A stretch of DNA of 64,000 nucleotides from Alloalcanivorax gelatiniphagus (GCF_005938655.1 NZ_VCQT01000045.1:62001-126000), one strand, 5' to 3'. Counted from the first letter of the stretch, positions 26,691 to 35,947 are shown. Notes: generated by a model not told the origin, from the sequence alone. A program made the numbers and translations.

Positions 26691-27590
26691 TCAGGCGATG
26701 GCCGCGTCGTCGTCCTCCGCCAGCCCGGCCTTGATGCCTTCGCCCAGGAAACGGGCCGCCCGGCCGGCGTACTGGCCCTCCGCGTACACCATGTAGAGGT
26801 CCTGGTAGCGGTATACGCCCTCCGCCAGGGGCAGGGGCTTGAGGGTGCCGGCGGCCAGGTCATCACCAATCTCCGGCTCCGGCACCCAGGCGAAACCGAG
26901 GCCGCGCAGCAGCGCCTGGCGGCGGGTGTGGCTATGGGAAAAGGTCCAGCGCTTCTCCGCGCCCAGCCAGCCGGAATCCACCCGCTGGCGCCCGGAATCG
27001 CGCAGCACCAGCTGCCGGTGCGGGCGCAGGTCGTCCAGGCTCAGTGGCCCCTGATCGTGCAGCGGATGGTGTGATTCCGCCACCGCCACGAAGCGGATGC
27101 GAATCAGATGGTCGCCCATGAAACCGGGCGGCACCCGGCCGGTGATCGCCAGGTCGGCCTCATGGCGCAGCAGCGCCTCCTCGGCCCCGGACAGAATGGT
27201 CTCCTGGAACTCCACCCGCGTCAGCGGGCTTTCCTCCGCCAGCCGGACCAGCGCGCACAGCACCACGGTCTGGGGAAACAGGCCATCGGCGGCCACCCGC
27301 ACCAGCGGCTCCCAGCCGTGGCCGAACTGAATGGCGCTGCTCTCGATGCGGCCGGCCTCTTCCAGCAGCACCTTGGCCTGCCGGTACAGCAAATGGCCGG
27401 TTTCGGTGAGCCGCGCACGGCGACCCTCCAGGGCGAAGGCGCGCACCCCCAGCTCGGTCTCGATTTTCTGCACCGCGTAGCTGATCGCCGACTGGCTCTT
27501 GTCCAGCGCTTCGGCGGCGGCGGCGTAACCGCCCTCGTCCACCACCGCGATCAGGGCTTGCCATTGGTCCAGGGTGATTTTGGTCGACAT
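26691..27590 (-). CDS. LysR-type transcriptional regulator
   Basis: A 299-residue LTTR with N-terminal helix-turn-helix (LDQWQALIAVVDEGGYAAAA, QSAISYAVQKIETELGVRAF) and a periplasmic-binding-protein-like effector domain. It is divergent from azoR across 96 bp, the usual arrangement for a regulator of the adjacent operon. The likely targets are the azoR-yqjG-pirin genes, with an electrophile or quinone as inducer (inference). Confidence 0.9.
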   Translation of the reverse strand: MSTKITLDQWQALIAVVDEGGYAAAAEALDKSQSAISYAVQKIETELGVRAFALEGRRARLTETGHLLYRQAKVLLEEAGRIESSAIQFGHGWEPLVRVAADGLFPQTVVLCALVRLAEESPLTRVEFQETILSGAEEALLRHEADLAITGRVPPGFMGDHLIRIRFVAVAESHHPLHDQGPLSLDDLRPHRQLVLRDSGRQRVDSGWLGAEKRWTFSHSHTRRQALLRGLGFAWVPEPEIGDDLAAGTLKPLPLAEGVYRYQDLYMVYAEGQYAGRAARFLGEGIKAGLAEDDDAAIA

Positions 27591-27686
27591 ATCGAATCAG
27601 TTGGCCATATCGCACAGGTATGTGCCGTTTTATATCGGATGAACAGAAAAGACAATGGATCATCACGACCTTTAAGGGAACCGGCC

Positions 27687-28310
27687 ATGACCCGCATCCT
27701 GTACTTGCAAACCAGCGTCTTCGGTGCCGAGGGAGCTTCCAGCCGCCTCAGCCAGACCTTTATCGACGGCTACCGCGCCAACCACCCGGGCACCGAGGTG
27801 GTGGTCCGGGATCTGGTCAACGACGGCGTGCCGCACCTGGACCTGGAGCGGGCCGGTGCCCTGCGCGGCTTCAGTGACGGGCTCAACGAGGCCCAGAAGG
27901 CGGTGCTGGCGCGCTCCGAGGAGTTCGTTCAGGAGTTGCGCGATGCGGATCTGGTGGTGATTGGCATGCCCATGTACAACTTCGCCGCGCCCACCCAGTT
28001 CAAGTCCTGGATCGATCATATCGCCCGTGCCGGCATCACCTTCAAGTACACCGACACCGGGCCGGTGGGTCTGCTGGAGGACAAGCCGGTACGGGTGTTC
28101 GCGGCCCACGGCGGCGTGCACGCCGGCCAGCCCTACGAGACCACCACGGTGTTCGTAAAACAGATTTTCGATTTCATGGGTATCCGCGACGTGCGTTTCA
28201 TTTACGCTGAAGGGTTGAACATGGGCGACGAGGTCAAGCACCAGGCGCTGGCCCGGGCCGAGGCGGAAATCGCCGCCGAACTGGAGGCGCTGAACACCGC
28301 CGCCGCCTGA
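27687..28310 (+). CDS. azoR: FMN-dependent NADH:azoreductase / quinone reductase
   Basis: A 207-residue flavodoxin-fold protein: MTRILYLQTSVFGAEGASSR at the phosphate-binding loop, GMPMYNFAAPTQFKSWID and AAHGGVHAGQP. AzoR enzymes reduce quinones and azo dyes by two electrons. The ATG at 27687 has AAGGGAA upstream. It is followed by yqjG 74 bp later. Confidence 0.93.
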   Translation: MTRILYLQTSVFGAEGASSRLSQTFIDGYRANHPGTEVVVRDLVNDGVPHLDLERAGALRGFSDGLNEAQKAVLARSEEFVQELRDADLVVIGMPMYNFAAPTQFKSWIDHIARAGITFKYTDTGPVGLLEDKPVRVFAAHGGVHAGQPYETTTVFVKQIFDFMGIRDVRFIYAEGLNMGDEVKHQALARAEAEIAAELEALNTAAA

Positions 28311-28384
28311 GCCCAGGGGCGCCGGGCCGCCCGGACAGACAGACGAGAGACAGACGACAGCCGACACGGACAGGAGAAAACGAC

Positions 28385-29389
28385 ATGGGACTGCTGGTCG
28401 ACGGACAGTGGCAGGACAAGTGGTACGACACCAAGAGCACCGGCGGGCGCTTCAAGCGTTCGGAAAGCCAGTTCCGTAACTGGGTCACCGCCGACGGCGC
28501 CGCCGACCCCTCCGGTGAGGGCGGCTTCAAGGCGGAAAAGGGCCGCTACCACCTGTACGTGTCCTTCGCCTGCCCCTGGGCCCACCGGGCGCTGGTGATG
28601 CGCGCCTGGAAAGGCCTGGAGGAGCACATTGGCGTTTCCGTGGTGCACCCGCTGATGCTGGAAAACGGCTGGGAGCTGCGCGATGACTTCGACGGTGCCA
28701 CCGGCGACGCCCTGTACGGCCTGGATAAGCTCTATCAGCTGTATCTGAAGGCGGACGCCAAGTACACCGGCCGCGTGACGGTGCCGGTGCTGTGGGACAA
28801 GGAGCGCGAGACCATCGTCAGCAACGAGTCGGCGGACATCATCCGCATGCTCAACGGTGCCTTCGATGATCTGGGCGCGCGGCCCGGGGACTATTACCCC
28901 GAGGACCTGCGCGAGGCCATCGAGGCGATCAACGATCCGGTCTATAACCATGTGAACAACGGCGTTTACAAGTCCGGCTTCGCCACCGGCCAGGAGGCCT
29001 ACGACGAGGCGGTGACCGCCCTGTTCGACACCCTGGAGGACCTGGAGCGCCGGCTCGGCGAAAGCCGCTATCTGGTGGGCAACACCCTCACCGAGGCGGA
29101 CCTGCGCCTGTGGACCACCCTGGTGCGTTTCGACGCGGTCTACGTCACCCACTTCAAGTGCGACCGTAAGCGCATCGTTGATTACCCGAACCTGAACGGG
29201 CTGCTCAAGGAGCTGTACCAGCTGCCCGGCGTGGCGGAAACGGTGCACCTGGACCATATCCGCCATCATTACTTCCGCAGCCATCCGACGGTGAACCCCC
29301 ACGGGATCATCTCGATTGGCCCGCAACTGGATTTCACCTCGCCCCATGGCCGTGAGCGGCTGGGCGAGCGGGAAATACGCGGCGCCTGA
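28385..29389 (+). CDS. yqjG: Glutathionyl-hydroquinone reductase (YqjG/ECM4 type)
   Basis: A 334-residue Xi-class glutathione transferase. The catalytic motif is FACPWAHRALVMRAWKGLE, preceded by FRNWVTADG. The C-terminal domain contains VNNGVYKSGFATGQEAYDEA and RLWTTLVRFDAVYVTHFKC. It reduces glutathionyl-hydroquinones, fitting a role beside azoR in quinone detoxification. A purine-rich, CAGA-repeated stretch (about 28342-28376) lies immediately before the AGGAG site. Confidence 0.93.
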   Translation: MGLLVDGQWQDKWYDTKSTGGRFKRSESQFRNWVTADGAADPSGEGGFKAEKGRYHLYVSFACPWAHRALVMRAWKGLEEHIGVSVVHPLMLENGWELRDDFDGATGDALYGLDKLYQLYLKADAKYTGRVTVPVLWDKERETIVSNESADIIRMLNGAFDDLGARPGDYYPEDLREAIEAINDPVYNHVNNGVYKSGFATGQEAYDEAVTALFDTLEDLERRLGESRYLVGNTLTEADLRLWTTLVRFDAVYVTHFKCDRKRIVDYPNLNGLLKELYQLPGVAETVHLDHIRHHYFRSHPTVNPHGIISIGPQLDFTSPHGRERLGEREIRGA

Positions 29390-29435
29390 ATAGGCCGGCG
29401 CCGCTAGCGATGCCCGGTAGGGCGAGGAGGCAACC

Positions 29436-30293
29436 ATGAAAGAACGAAGCGTGCTGCACACCATCCGTGCCCTGGAAACGTCCGATGGCGCCGGTGTCCG
29501 GCTCAAGCGTGCCCTGGGCCACAACCCCTCGGTGCGGCTGGACCCTTTTCTGATGCTGGACGCCTTCTCCTCGGATAACCCGGACGATTACATCGGCGGC
29601 TTCCCCGCCCACCCGCACCGGGGTTTCGAGACCGTGACCTACCTGGTCGAAGGGCATATGAAGCACCGCGATCACCTGGGCAACGAGGGCGATCTCAAGC
29701 AGGGCGGGGTGCAATGGATGACCGCCGGGCGCGGCATTATCCATGAGGAAATGCCCCAGCAGCAGGACGGCCTGCTGCGCGGCTTCCAGCTGTGGATCAA
29801 CCTGCCGGGCCGGGAAAAGATGAAGCCCGCCGGGTACCGGGACGTGGCCGACACGGAAATGCCGCGCCTCGATCTGCCCGGCGGCGGCCAGGTGAAGGCC
29901 ATCGCCGGCCAAGTGGTGCTGGACGGGGAAACGCTGACCGCGCCGGTGAAAGGCGGCGCCACCGACCCGCTTTATCTGGACGTGAAACTGCGCCCGGGTG
30001 AGTCGCTCACGGTGCCGATCAAGGCCGGTTACAACGCCTTTCTGTACCTGTTCGAGGGCGGCCTGAGCGTGGCCGGCGAAACGGTGCCGGCGGAGCACAC
30101 CGCGGTGCTCGACGACGGCGACCGGGTCACCCTGGCCGCCGGCGACCAGGGCGCGCGGCTGGTGTTGCTGGCCGGCAAGCCCCTGGGCGAACCCATCGCC
30201 CAGTACGGCCCCTTCGTGATGAACACCCAGGAAGAGATCGAACAGGCCCTGCGCGACTACCGCGCCGGCACCCTGGCCGAACCCGCGGCCTGA
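29436..30293 (+). CDS. Pirin-family protein
   Basis: A 285-residue bicupin. The N-terminal metal-site signature is GGFPAHPHRGFETVTYLVEG with QWMTAGRGIIHEE; a C-terminal pirin domain follows. Some bacterial pirins are quercetinases or redox sensors; the exact activity is unknown. It is the third gene of the redox operon, with GGAGG upstream. Confidence 0.92.
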   Translation: MKERSVLHTIRALETSDGAGVRLKRALGHNPSVRLDPFLMLDAFSSDNPDDYIGGFPAHPHRGFETVTYLVEGHMKHRDHLGNEGDLKQGGVQWMTAGRGIIHEEMPQQQDGLLRGFQLWINLPGREKMKPAGYRDVADTEMPRLDLPGGGQVKAIAGQVVLDGETLTAPVKGGATDPLYLDVKLRPGESLTVPIKAGYNAFLYLFEGGLSVAGETVPAEHTAVLDDGDRVTLAAGDQGARLVLLAGKPLGEPIAQYGPFVMNTQEEIEQALRDYRAGTLAEPAA

Positions 30294-30329
30294 AAGCAGT
30301 CCGGGGGCGCTCGTCCTCGGGATCTGGCG

Positions 30330-30375
30330 GTAGGAGCGGCTTCAGCCGCGATAATCGACACCGGTTATCGCGGCC
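30330..30375. repeat. REP-type palindromic element
   Basis: GTAGGAGCGGCTTCAGCCGC is followed by GAT and a second stem (CGCGATAA ... TTATCGCG). The same head sequence recurs near 41900, 45570 and 53030. It lies between the convergent pirin and higA genes. Confidence 0.8.
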
Positions 30376-30388
30376 CAAAGGGCCCTGC

Positions 30389-30703
30389 TCAGGCGGCGCT
30401 GAGCGGCTTGATGTTTTCGATCTGGTCACGGATCGCCTGTTCGGCGTCCCACAGATCCACCGCCCGCTGGGCGTTCAGCCAGAAGTCCGGTGTATTGCCG
30501 AACAGGCGGGCCAGGCGCAGCGCCATTTCGGGGCTCAATGCCCGCCGTTCGCGCAGCAGTTCATTGATGGACTGCCGCGACACGCCCACCGCCGTGGCCA
30601 GGGACGTGACCGTCAGCCCATAGTCGGGCAGAAAATCCTCGCGCAGCATTTCCCCGGGATGGGTGGGGCGGCGCTGCATGCCGGTGACACTGAAAAGGGT
30701 CAT
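30389..30703 (-). CDS. higA: HigA-family antitoxin
   Basis: A 104-residue XRE-type antitoxin: RRPTHPGEMLREDFLPDYGL is the HigA-family opening, then a helix-turn-helix (LATAVGVSRQSINELLRERR) and ALSPEMALRLARLFGNTPDFW. The ATG at 30703 has GGGAGG five bases upstream; the longer ORF in this frame is an antisense shadow of higB. Toxin first, antitoxin second is the higBA order. Confidence 0.92.
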   Translation of the reverse strand: MTLFSVTGMQRRPTHPGEMLREDFLPDYGLTVTSLATAVGVSRQSINELLRERRALSPEMALRLARLFGNTPDFWLNAQRAVDLWDAEQAIRDQIENIKPLSAA

Positions 30704-30725
30704 GGTGCCTCCCGCCGGCGGCGTT

Positions 30726-31010
30726 TTATGAGTGATAGTCGCAGAACAGCACGTCATGGGCGTTCTCGCCGTCAAAGCGAAAGCTGATGCGCCATTGCTC
30801 GTTGACGCGGATGGCGTGCCGTCCTTTCTGATCGCCTTCCAGCCGGTGGAGCCGGTTGCCCGGCGGCACCCGCAGGTCCTCCAGACAGGTGGCCAGGTGC
30901 ACGTATTCCAGCTTGCGCGCGGCCCGGCGCGCCACATCCGGCGGTACCCGCAGGCAGCGGCCCGTTTCAAACAGGCGCCGGGTGGTTTTGTCGGCGAAAG
31001 ACAGGATCAT
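30726..31010 (-). CDS. higB: HigB/RelE-family mRNA-cleaving toxin
   Basis: A 94-residue toxin of the HigB (plasmid maintenance killer) family: MILSFADKTTRRLFETGRC, RKLEYVHLATCLEDLRVPPG, NRLHRLEG and the conserved C-terminal WRISFRFDGENAHDVLFCDYH. It cleaves mRNA on the ribosome in the family. It lies 22 bp upstream of higA. Confidence 0.92.
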   Translation of the reverse strand: MILSFADKTTRRLFETGRCLRVPPDVARRAARKLEYVHLATCLEDLRVPPGNRLHRLEGDQKGRHAIRVNEQWRISFRFDGENAHDVLFCDYHS

Positions 31011-31160
31011 TTGTAACTCGTCACGTGATGGTTGTCAATGGTGCTCCGAGGATTCCCCTGGTGGAGACAGGAGCGGCAACGGTCAGTGTGACGAGGAACG
31101 TCGGGCAGGGGGATCAGCGATCTCTTACGGATGCTGTGAGAGATTGACCACGATGGTCGT

Positions 31161-31189
31161 CAGTGCCCGCCCGGGGCGGGCGGGCACTG
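31161..31189. terminator. GC-rich perfect hairpin 3' of osmC
   Basis: Arms CAGTGCCCGCCCG and CGGGCGGGCACTG flank GGG. It lies 7 bp beyond the osmC stop but has no T tract, so it may stabilise mRNA or act as a factor-assisted terminator. Confidence 0.5.
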
Positions 31190-31195
31190 GGTCGG

Positions 31196-31621
31196 TCAGC
31201 TTTGCAGTTTGGCGTCCAGGGAAATGTCCGCGTTGAGCAGTTTGGACACCGGGCAGCCTTCCTTCGCCGCTTTGGCGATTTTCTGGAACTCGTCGTCGTC
31301 GATGCCGGGGATCTTCGCCGTCATATCCAGGTGCACCTTGGTGATGCTGAAGCCATCGCCGTCTTTCTCAAGAGTGACCTTGGCCTTGGTATCGATGCTG
31401 TCCGGGGTGTAGCCGGCGTTGCCGAGCTGCAGGGAAAAGGCCATCGAGAAACAGCCGGCGTGGGCGCCGCCGATCAGCTCCTCCGGGTTGGTGCCCGGCT
31501 CGTCCTCGAAGCGCGTGTTGAACCCGTAGGGCTGCTCCTTGAGCGCGCCACTCTGGGTGGAGATGGTGCCCTTGCCCTTCTTGATATCGCCTTGCCAGTG
31601 AGCGGAAGCGAACTTGTTCAT
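31196..31621 (-). CDS. osmC: OsmC peroxiredoxin
   Basis: A 141-residue OsmC-type protein with redox cysteines in IGGAHAGCFSMAFS and KEGCPVSKLL. It reduces organic hydroperoxides. The ATG at 31621 has GGAGAG upstream; a 38-codon longer reading is unsupported. Confidence 0.92.
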   Translation of the reverse strand: MNKFASAHWQGDIKKGKGTISTQSGALKEQPYGFNTRFEDEPGTNPEELIGGAHAGCFSMAFSLQLGNAGYTPDSIDTKAKVTLEKDGDGFSITKVHLDMTAKIPGIDDDEFQKIAKAAKEGCPVSKLLNADISLDAKLQS

Positions 31622-31806
31622 GGTGGTGCTCTCCTTTTCCACATTTCCAATGTTTATGACGTCACCGCCCACCGTGGCGCCAAGGCCGTGAAGAGGTCGT
31701 GGGCACGGCGGACCGGTGCGTGTGGGTACAGGCATAGCATGGCGCGGTGGCCGGCCCTAGCGGGGGCCGGCGGAGAAAGGTAAAAGAAGGAAAAACCGGT
31801 GCCGGC

Positions 31807-32925
31807 TCAGTCGCCCTCGATGCTCAGGCCACGGGTGGCGTGATCCAGGCTGGAGGCATCGGTTTCGTTGCCGAGCTTGATCATCAGGCGCAGGTCGTTG
31901 GGGGAGTCGGCGTGGGCGATGGCGTCCTCGTAGGTGATTTCGCCGGCGTCATAGAGGTCGTAGAGGGCCTGGTCGAAGGTCTGCATGCCCTGCTCCCGGG
32001 ATTTGCCCATCAGCGCTTTGAGCAGGTGAATCTCGCCCTTGCGGATATGGTCGGACACCAGCGGCGTGTTGAGCAGCACTTCGATGGCGGCGCGCCGGCC
32101 CTTGCCGTCCGGGGTGGGGATCAGCTGCTGGGCGACGATGCCGCGCAGGTTCAGCGACAGGTCCATGTACAGCTGCCCGTGCCGGTCGGCGGGGAAGAAG
32201 TGAATGATCCGGTCCAGGGCCTGGTTGGCGTTGTTGGCGTGCAGGGTGGCCAGGCACAGATGGCCGGTTTCGGCGAAGGCGATGGCGTAGTCCATGACCT
32301 CGCGGCTGCGCACCTCACCGATCAGGATCACGTCCGGCGCCTGGCGCAGCGTGTTTTTCAGGGCGATCTCGAAGGAGTCGGTATCGATGCCCACCTCGCG
32401 CTGGGTGACGATGCAGCCCTGGTGCTGGTGGACGAATTCGATGGGGTCCTCAATGGAGATGATGTGGCCCTTCGAGTTCTTGTTGCGGTGGCCGATCATC
32501 GACGCCAGGGAGGTGGACTTACCGGTGCCGGTGGCGCCCACGAACAGCACCAGGCCCCGCTTGGTCATGGCCAGGTCCTTGATCACCGGCGGCAGGCGCA
32601 GTTCGTCCACCTGGGGAATCTTGGTCTCGATGCGGCGCAGTACCATGCCCACCAGGTTGCGCTGATAGAAGGCGCTGACCCGGAACCGGCCGATGCCCCG
32701 GGCGGAAATGGCGAAATTGCATTCATGGTGCTCGATGAATTCCTTGCGCTGCTTCTCGCTCATCACATTGAGCACCAGATCCCGGGTCATATCCGGGGTC
32801 AGGGCGGTGCGGGTCACCGGCAACACCTTGCCGTGCACTTTCATGCTGGGTGGCACGCCGGCGGTGATGAACAGGTCGGAGCCGCCTTTCTGCACCATCA
32901 GTTTGAGCAGGTTCTCGAATTCCAT
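31807..32925 (-). CDS. pilU: PilU, type IV pilus retraction ATPase
   Basis: A 372-residue hexameric secretion ATPase. The Walker A motif is GATGTGKSTSLASM, with IEDPIEFVHQHQG (Asp box), VILIGEVRSREVMDY (Walker B) and HLCLATLHANNANQALDRI. The acidic, variable C-terminus (DATRGLSIEGD) separates it from PilT. It lies 15 bp downstream of pilT and assists high-force retraction. Confidence 0.95.
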   Translation of the reverse strand: MEFENLLKLMVQKGGSDLFITAGVPPSMKVHGKVLPVTRTALTPDMTRDLVLNVMSEKQRKEFIEHHECNFAISARGIGRFRVSAFYQRNLVGMVLRRIETKIPQVDELRLPPVIKDLAMTKRGLVLFVGATGTGKSTSLASMIGHRNKNSKGHIISIEDPIEFVHQHQGCIVTQREVGIDTDSFEIALKNTLRQAPDVILIGEVRSREVMDYAIAFAETGHLCLATLHANNANQALDRIIHFFPADRHGQLYMDLSLNLRGIVAQQLIPTPDGKGRRAAIEVLLNTPLVSDHIRKGEIHLLKALMGKSREQGMQTFDQALYDLYDAGEITYEDAIAHADSPNDLRLMIKLGNETDASSLDHATRGLSIEGD

Positions 32926-32940
32926 GGGGTCGCTTCCCTG

Positions 32941-33975
32941 TTAAAACGCGTCCGGGCTTTTCGCCTTCTCGCGGGCCGCTTCGCGGGATACCACGCCCTT
33001 CTGGACCAGCCCCTGCAGGCACTGGTCCAGGGTCTGCATGCCCAGGGAGCCGCCGGTCTGGATCGCGGAGTACATCTGCGCCACCTTGTCCTCGCGGATC
33101 AGGTTGCGGATCGCCGGGGTGCCGATCATGATCTCGTGGGCCGCCACCCGGCCGCCGCCGTTCTTCTTCATCAGGGTCTGGGAAATCACCGCCTGCAGTG
33201 ACTCGGAGAGCATCGAGCGGACCATGGATTTCTCCTCGGCGGGGAACACGTCCACCACCCGGTCGATGGTCTTGGCGGCGCTGGTGGTGTGCAGGGTGCC
33301 AAACACCAGGTGCCCGGTTTCCGCGGCGGTCAGCGCCAGGCGGATGGTTTCCAGGTCGCGCATCTCGCCCACCAGAATGATGTCCGGGTCCTCCCGCAGC
33401 GCCGAGCGCAGCGCCTCGGCGAAGCCCAGGGTGTCGCGGTGCACCTCGCGCTGGTTGACCAGGCATTTCTTGGATTCGTGCACGAATTCGATGGGGTCCT
33501 CGATGGTGAGGATGTGCTCGTAGCGGGTCTCGTTGATGTAGTTCATCATCGCCGCCAGGGTGGTGGACTTACCGGAGCCGGTGGGCCCGGTGACCAGCAC
33601 GATGCCGCGCGGGAAATCCGAGATCTTCTGGAACACCTTGCCCATGCCCAGATCCTCCATGGTCAGTACCTTGGAGGGAATGGTCCGGAACACGGCGCCG
33701 GCGCCCCGGTTCTGGTTGAAGGCGTTGACCCGGAAGCGCGCCACGCCGGGCACGTCGAAGGAGAAGTCGGTCTCCAGGAACTCCTCGTAGTCCTTGCGCT
33801 GCTTGTCGTTCATGATGTCGTAGACCAGCGCGTGGACTTCCTTGTGTTCCATGGGCGGCAGGTTGATCCGGCGCACGTCCCCGTCGACGCGGATCATCGG
33901 CGGCAGCCCGGCGGACAGATGCAGGTCCGAGGCCCCGTTCTTGGCACTGAAGGCAAGCAGTTCGGTGATATCCAT
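32941..33975 (-). CDS. pilT: PilT, type IV pilus retraction ATPase
   Basis: A 344-residue ATPase: Walker A GPTGSGKSTTLAAMM, IEDPIEFVHESKKCLVNQRE, Walker B IILVGEMRDLETIRLAL, HLVFGTLHTTSAAKTIDR, and the AIRNLIRE motif needed for retraction. It depolymerises PilA from the inner-membrane base. It is divergent from yggS, as in Pseudomonas. Confidence 0.96.
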   Translation of the reverse strand: MDITELLAFSAKNGASDLHLSAGLPPMIRVDGDVRRINLPPMEHKEVHALVYDIMNDKQRKDYEEFLETDFSFDVPGVARFRVNAFNQNRGAGAVFRTIPSKVLTMEDLGMGKVFQKISDFPRGIVLVTGPTGSGKSTTLAAMMNYINETRYEHILTIEDPIEFVHESKKCLVNQREVHRDTLGFAEALRSALREDPDIILVGEMRDLETIRLALTAAETGHLVFGTLHTTSAAKTIDRVVDVFPAEEKSMVRSMLSESLQAVISQTLMKKNGGGRVAAHEIMIGTPAIRNLIREDKVAQMYSAIQTGGSLGMQTLDQCLQGLVQKGVVSREAAREKAKSPDAF

Positions 33976-34036
33976 TGGAATGACTTTTCTTCTCAGTAGA
34001 ATTTCCTAAACTTAACCGCTCCCCGGAAGCCATTCA

Positions 34037-34729
34037 ATGATGCCCGACACCGAGACGCCGCTAACCTCGATTCGCGCACGAATCCAGGCCGCCTGCGCCG
34101 CCGCCGGCCGCCCGCCGGAGGCGGTGACGCTGCTGGCGGTGAGCAAGACCCGTGGCGCCGACGAAATCGCCGCCCTGGCGGACCAGGGCCAGCGCCACTT
34201 CGGCGAAAACTACCTGCAGGAGGCGCTGGACAAGATGCCGGCCCTGGCCGGCCGGGACCTGATCTGGCATTTCATCGGCCCGCTGCAGTCCAACAAGACC
34301 CGCGACGTGGCGGCCCATTTTGACTGGGTCCATTCCGTGGACCGGGCCAAGGTGGCCCGGCGCCTCAACGACCAGCGCCCGGACGCGCTGCCGCCGCTCA
34401 ACGTCTGCCTGCAGGTCAATGTGGACGACGAGGACAGCAAAAGCGGCGTGCCGCTGGCGGCGGTGCCGGCCCTGGCCGAGCAGTTCCAGGAGTGGCCCCG
34501 GCTGCGCCTGCGCGGCCTGATGGCGATTCCCCGGGCCGACGCCGAGGACGGCAACCGGGCCGCTTTCCGGCGGCTCGCCATGACACTGTCACAATTGCGC
34601 AATACAATGCCGGCCCTCGACACCCTGTCGATGGGCATGAGCGCGGATTATCCGGTGGCCATCGAAGAGGGTGCCACCCTGGTCCGGATCGGCACCGCCC
34701 TGTTCGGACCACGCCCGCCGAAGGCGTGA
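34037..34729 (+). CDS. yggS: YggS/PROSC pyridoxal-phosphate homeostasis protein
   Basis: A 230-residue alanine-racemase-fold protein: VTLLAVSKTRGADEIAALAD (PLP Lys), HFGENYLQEALDK, WHFIGPLQSNKTRDVA and LSMGMSADYPVAIEEGATLVRIGTALFG. It buffers PLP in the cytoplasm. It is followed by proC 23 bp later. Confidence 0.95.
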   Translation: MMPDTETPLTSIRARIQAACAAAGRPPEAVTLLAVSKTRGADEIAALADQGQRHFGENYLQEALDKMPALAGRDLIWHFIGPLQSNKTRDVAAHFDWVHSVDRAKVARRLNDQRPDALPPLNVCLQVNVDDEDSKSGVPLAAVPALAEQFQEWPRLRLRGLMAIPRADAEDGNRAAFRRLAMTLSQLRNTMPALDTLSMGMSADYPVAIEEGATLVRIGTALFGPRPPKA

Positions 34730-34752
34730 CGGACAAGAGGAATGGCGCAGTT

Positions 34753-35562
34753 ATGGCACAGCAACTGATCGGATTCATCGGGGCCGGCAACATGGCCAAC
34801 AGCCTGGCCGGCGGCATGATCGCCAAGGGCATCCGCCCGGCGCGCATCTGGATGAGCGACCCATCCCGGGACCGCCTGGACGAGGTGGCCCAGCTGCACC
34901 GGGTACATGTCACCGAGGACAACCTGGAAGTGGCCCGCCGGGTGGACGTGCTGGTGCTGGCGGTGAAGCCCCAGGTGATGGGCGACGCCTGCGCGGCCCT
35001 GCGTGAGGTGATCGAGGAGCGACAGCCGCTGATCATCTCCATCGCCGCCGGCGTCACCGTGGAGAATCTGCGCCACTGGCTGGGCGACGCGCCCATCGTG
35101 CGCTGCATGCCCAACACCCCGGCGCTGGTACAGGCCGGCGCCACCGGCCTGTACGCCGCCGCCGGCGTGAGCGCCGCGCAGAAGGAAATGGCCAGCCAGA
35201 TCCTGGGCGCCGTGGGCCTCACCTTCTGGTTCGATGAGGAAAAGGAACTGGATGCGGTGACCGCCGTGTCCGGCTCCGGCCCGGCCTACTTCTTCCTGCT
35301 GATGGAATCCCTGATCGACGCCGCCGTGTCCCAGGGTCTGCCGCCGGCCACCGCCCGCCAACTGGTACTGCAAACCGCCTGGGGCGCCGCCCAGCTGGCG
35401 ATCACCAGCGAGGTGGGCCCGGACGTGTTGCGTCAGCGGGTCACCAGCCCCGGCGGCACCACCGCCGCCGCCCTTGGCGTGTTCGAGGAAGCCGGTTTCC
35501 GCGAGCAGGTGCAGGCCGCCGTGGCGGCCGCCCGGGAGCGCTCCGAAGAACTGGCCGGCTGA
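34753..35562 (+). CDS. proC: Pyrroline-5-carboxylate reductase
   Basis: A 269-residue enzyme for the last step of proline synthesis. It has the Rossmann motif IGFIGAGNMANSLAGGM, LAVKPQ, MPNTPALVQAGATGLYA and the signature SGSGPAYFFLLMESLIDAAV ... VTSPGGTTAAAL. The ATG at 34753 is preceded by AAGAGGA; the longer frame upstream is an out-of-frame shadow of yggS. Confidence 0.95.
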   Translation: MAQQLIGFIGAGNMANSLAGGMIAKGIRPARIWMSDPSRDRLDEVAQLHRVHVTEDNLEVARRVDVLVLAVKPQVMGDACAALREVIEERQPLIISIAAGVTVENLRHWLGDAPIVRCMPNTPALVQAGATGLYAAAGVSAAQKEMASQILGAVGLTFWFDEEKELDAVTAVSGSGPAYFFLLMESLIDAAVSQGLPPATARQLVLQTAWGAAQLAITSEVGPDVLRQRVTSPGGTTAAALGVFEEAGFREQVQAAVAAARERSEELAG

Positions 35563-35897
35563 AACACCGGCCGGCGTCGTGGGACCCGGTGACGGTGAGC
35601 ACGATGGCGGTGCACTGTGTTACCTGATGGTGCGGCGCCGCCCTCAAGGGGTGTACCTTTTCGATTTAGTGGTGCTAGTATCTCCAGCGGTGGCCGCCGT
35701 GGTGAAGCGCGCGCGACCCACCGGCACCTTGAATTGTTCGAAAGTGAATTGTTCGAAAATGGATGGTGCGAAAATTGCTTAAGCCTGGTATCGCATCGCT
35801 GGCCTCCGTGCCGGCACAGGCAACGAGGTCTGTCGCGGTACTCAACAGAAGGCGCTGAATAACAGCGTCGTTGATAAAGACAATCGAAGGCGAAGAA
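35563..35897 (+). promoter_or_regulatory. Long transcribed leader upstream of the NCS1 transporter
   Basis: The proC-transporter gap is 385 bp and holds no credible gene. It contains a 15-bp tandem repeat (35731-35775) and a hairpin with stem GGCGCTG/CAGCGTC and loop AATAA (35851-35869). A GTGCCGGCAC palindrome lies near 35809, and a strong terminator follows. The downstream ANTAR regulator implies that this RNA is the antitermination target. I could not identify with certainty the paired hexaloop stems reported for ANTAR targets; the five-base loop here does not fit exactly. Confidence 0.6.
35731..35775. repeat. 15-bp tandem repeat, three units, in the transporter leader
   Basis: Units GAATTGTTCGAAAGT, GAATTGTTCGAAAAT and GGATGGTGCGAAAAT. 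The first two contain the TTCGAA palindrome. The repeat sits about 120 bp ahead of the attenuator. Confidence 0.85.
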
Positions 35898-35935
35898 GCC
35901 CCACCGACTCCCGGAGTCGGTGGGGCTTTTTTTTT
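35898..35935 (+). terminator. Intrinsic terminator/attenuator just before the transporter start
   Basis: Perfect 14-bp arms GCCCCACCGACTCC and GGAGTCGGTGGGGC with one base between them (the closing pairs open to form the loop), followed by nine T. The GGAG ribosome site starts at the next base and the ATG is at 35948. It is too close to the gene to be anything but a leader attenuator, or the end of read-through from proC. Confidence 0.92.
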
Positions 35936-35947
35936 GGAGAAAAAAAT

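Noticed and set aside
31021-31160. Small gene between higB and osmC
   Set aside because: No start with a ribosome site and no recognisable peptide; it is best read as upstream sequence of higBA.
35777-35897. Canonical paired hexaloop ANTAR-binding stems in the transporter leader
   Set aside because: The clearest hairpin has a five-base AATAA loop and the next candidate a seven-base loop; neither fits the A1/G4 hexaloop by eye, so no specific binding site is claimed.
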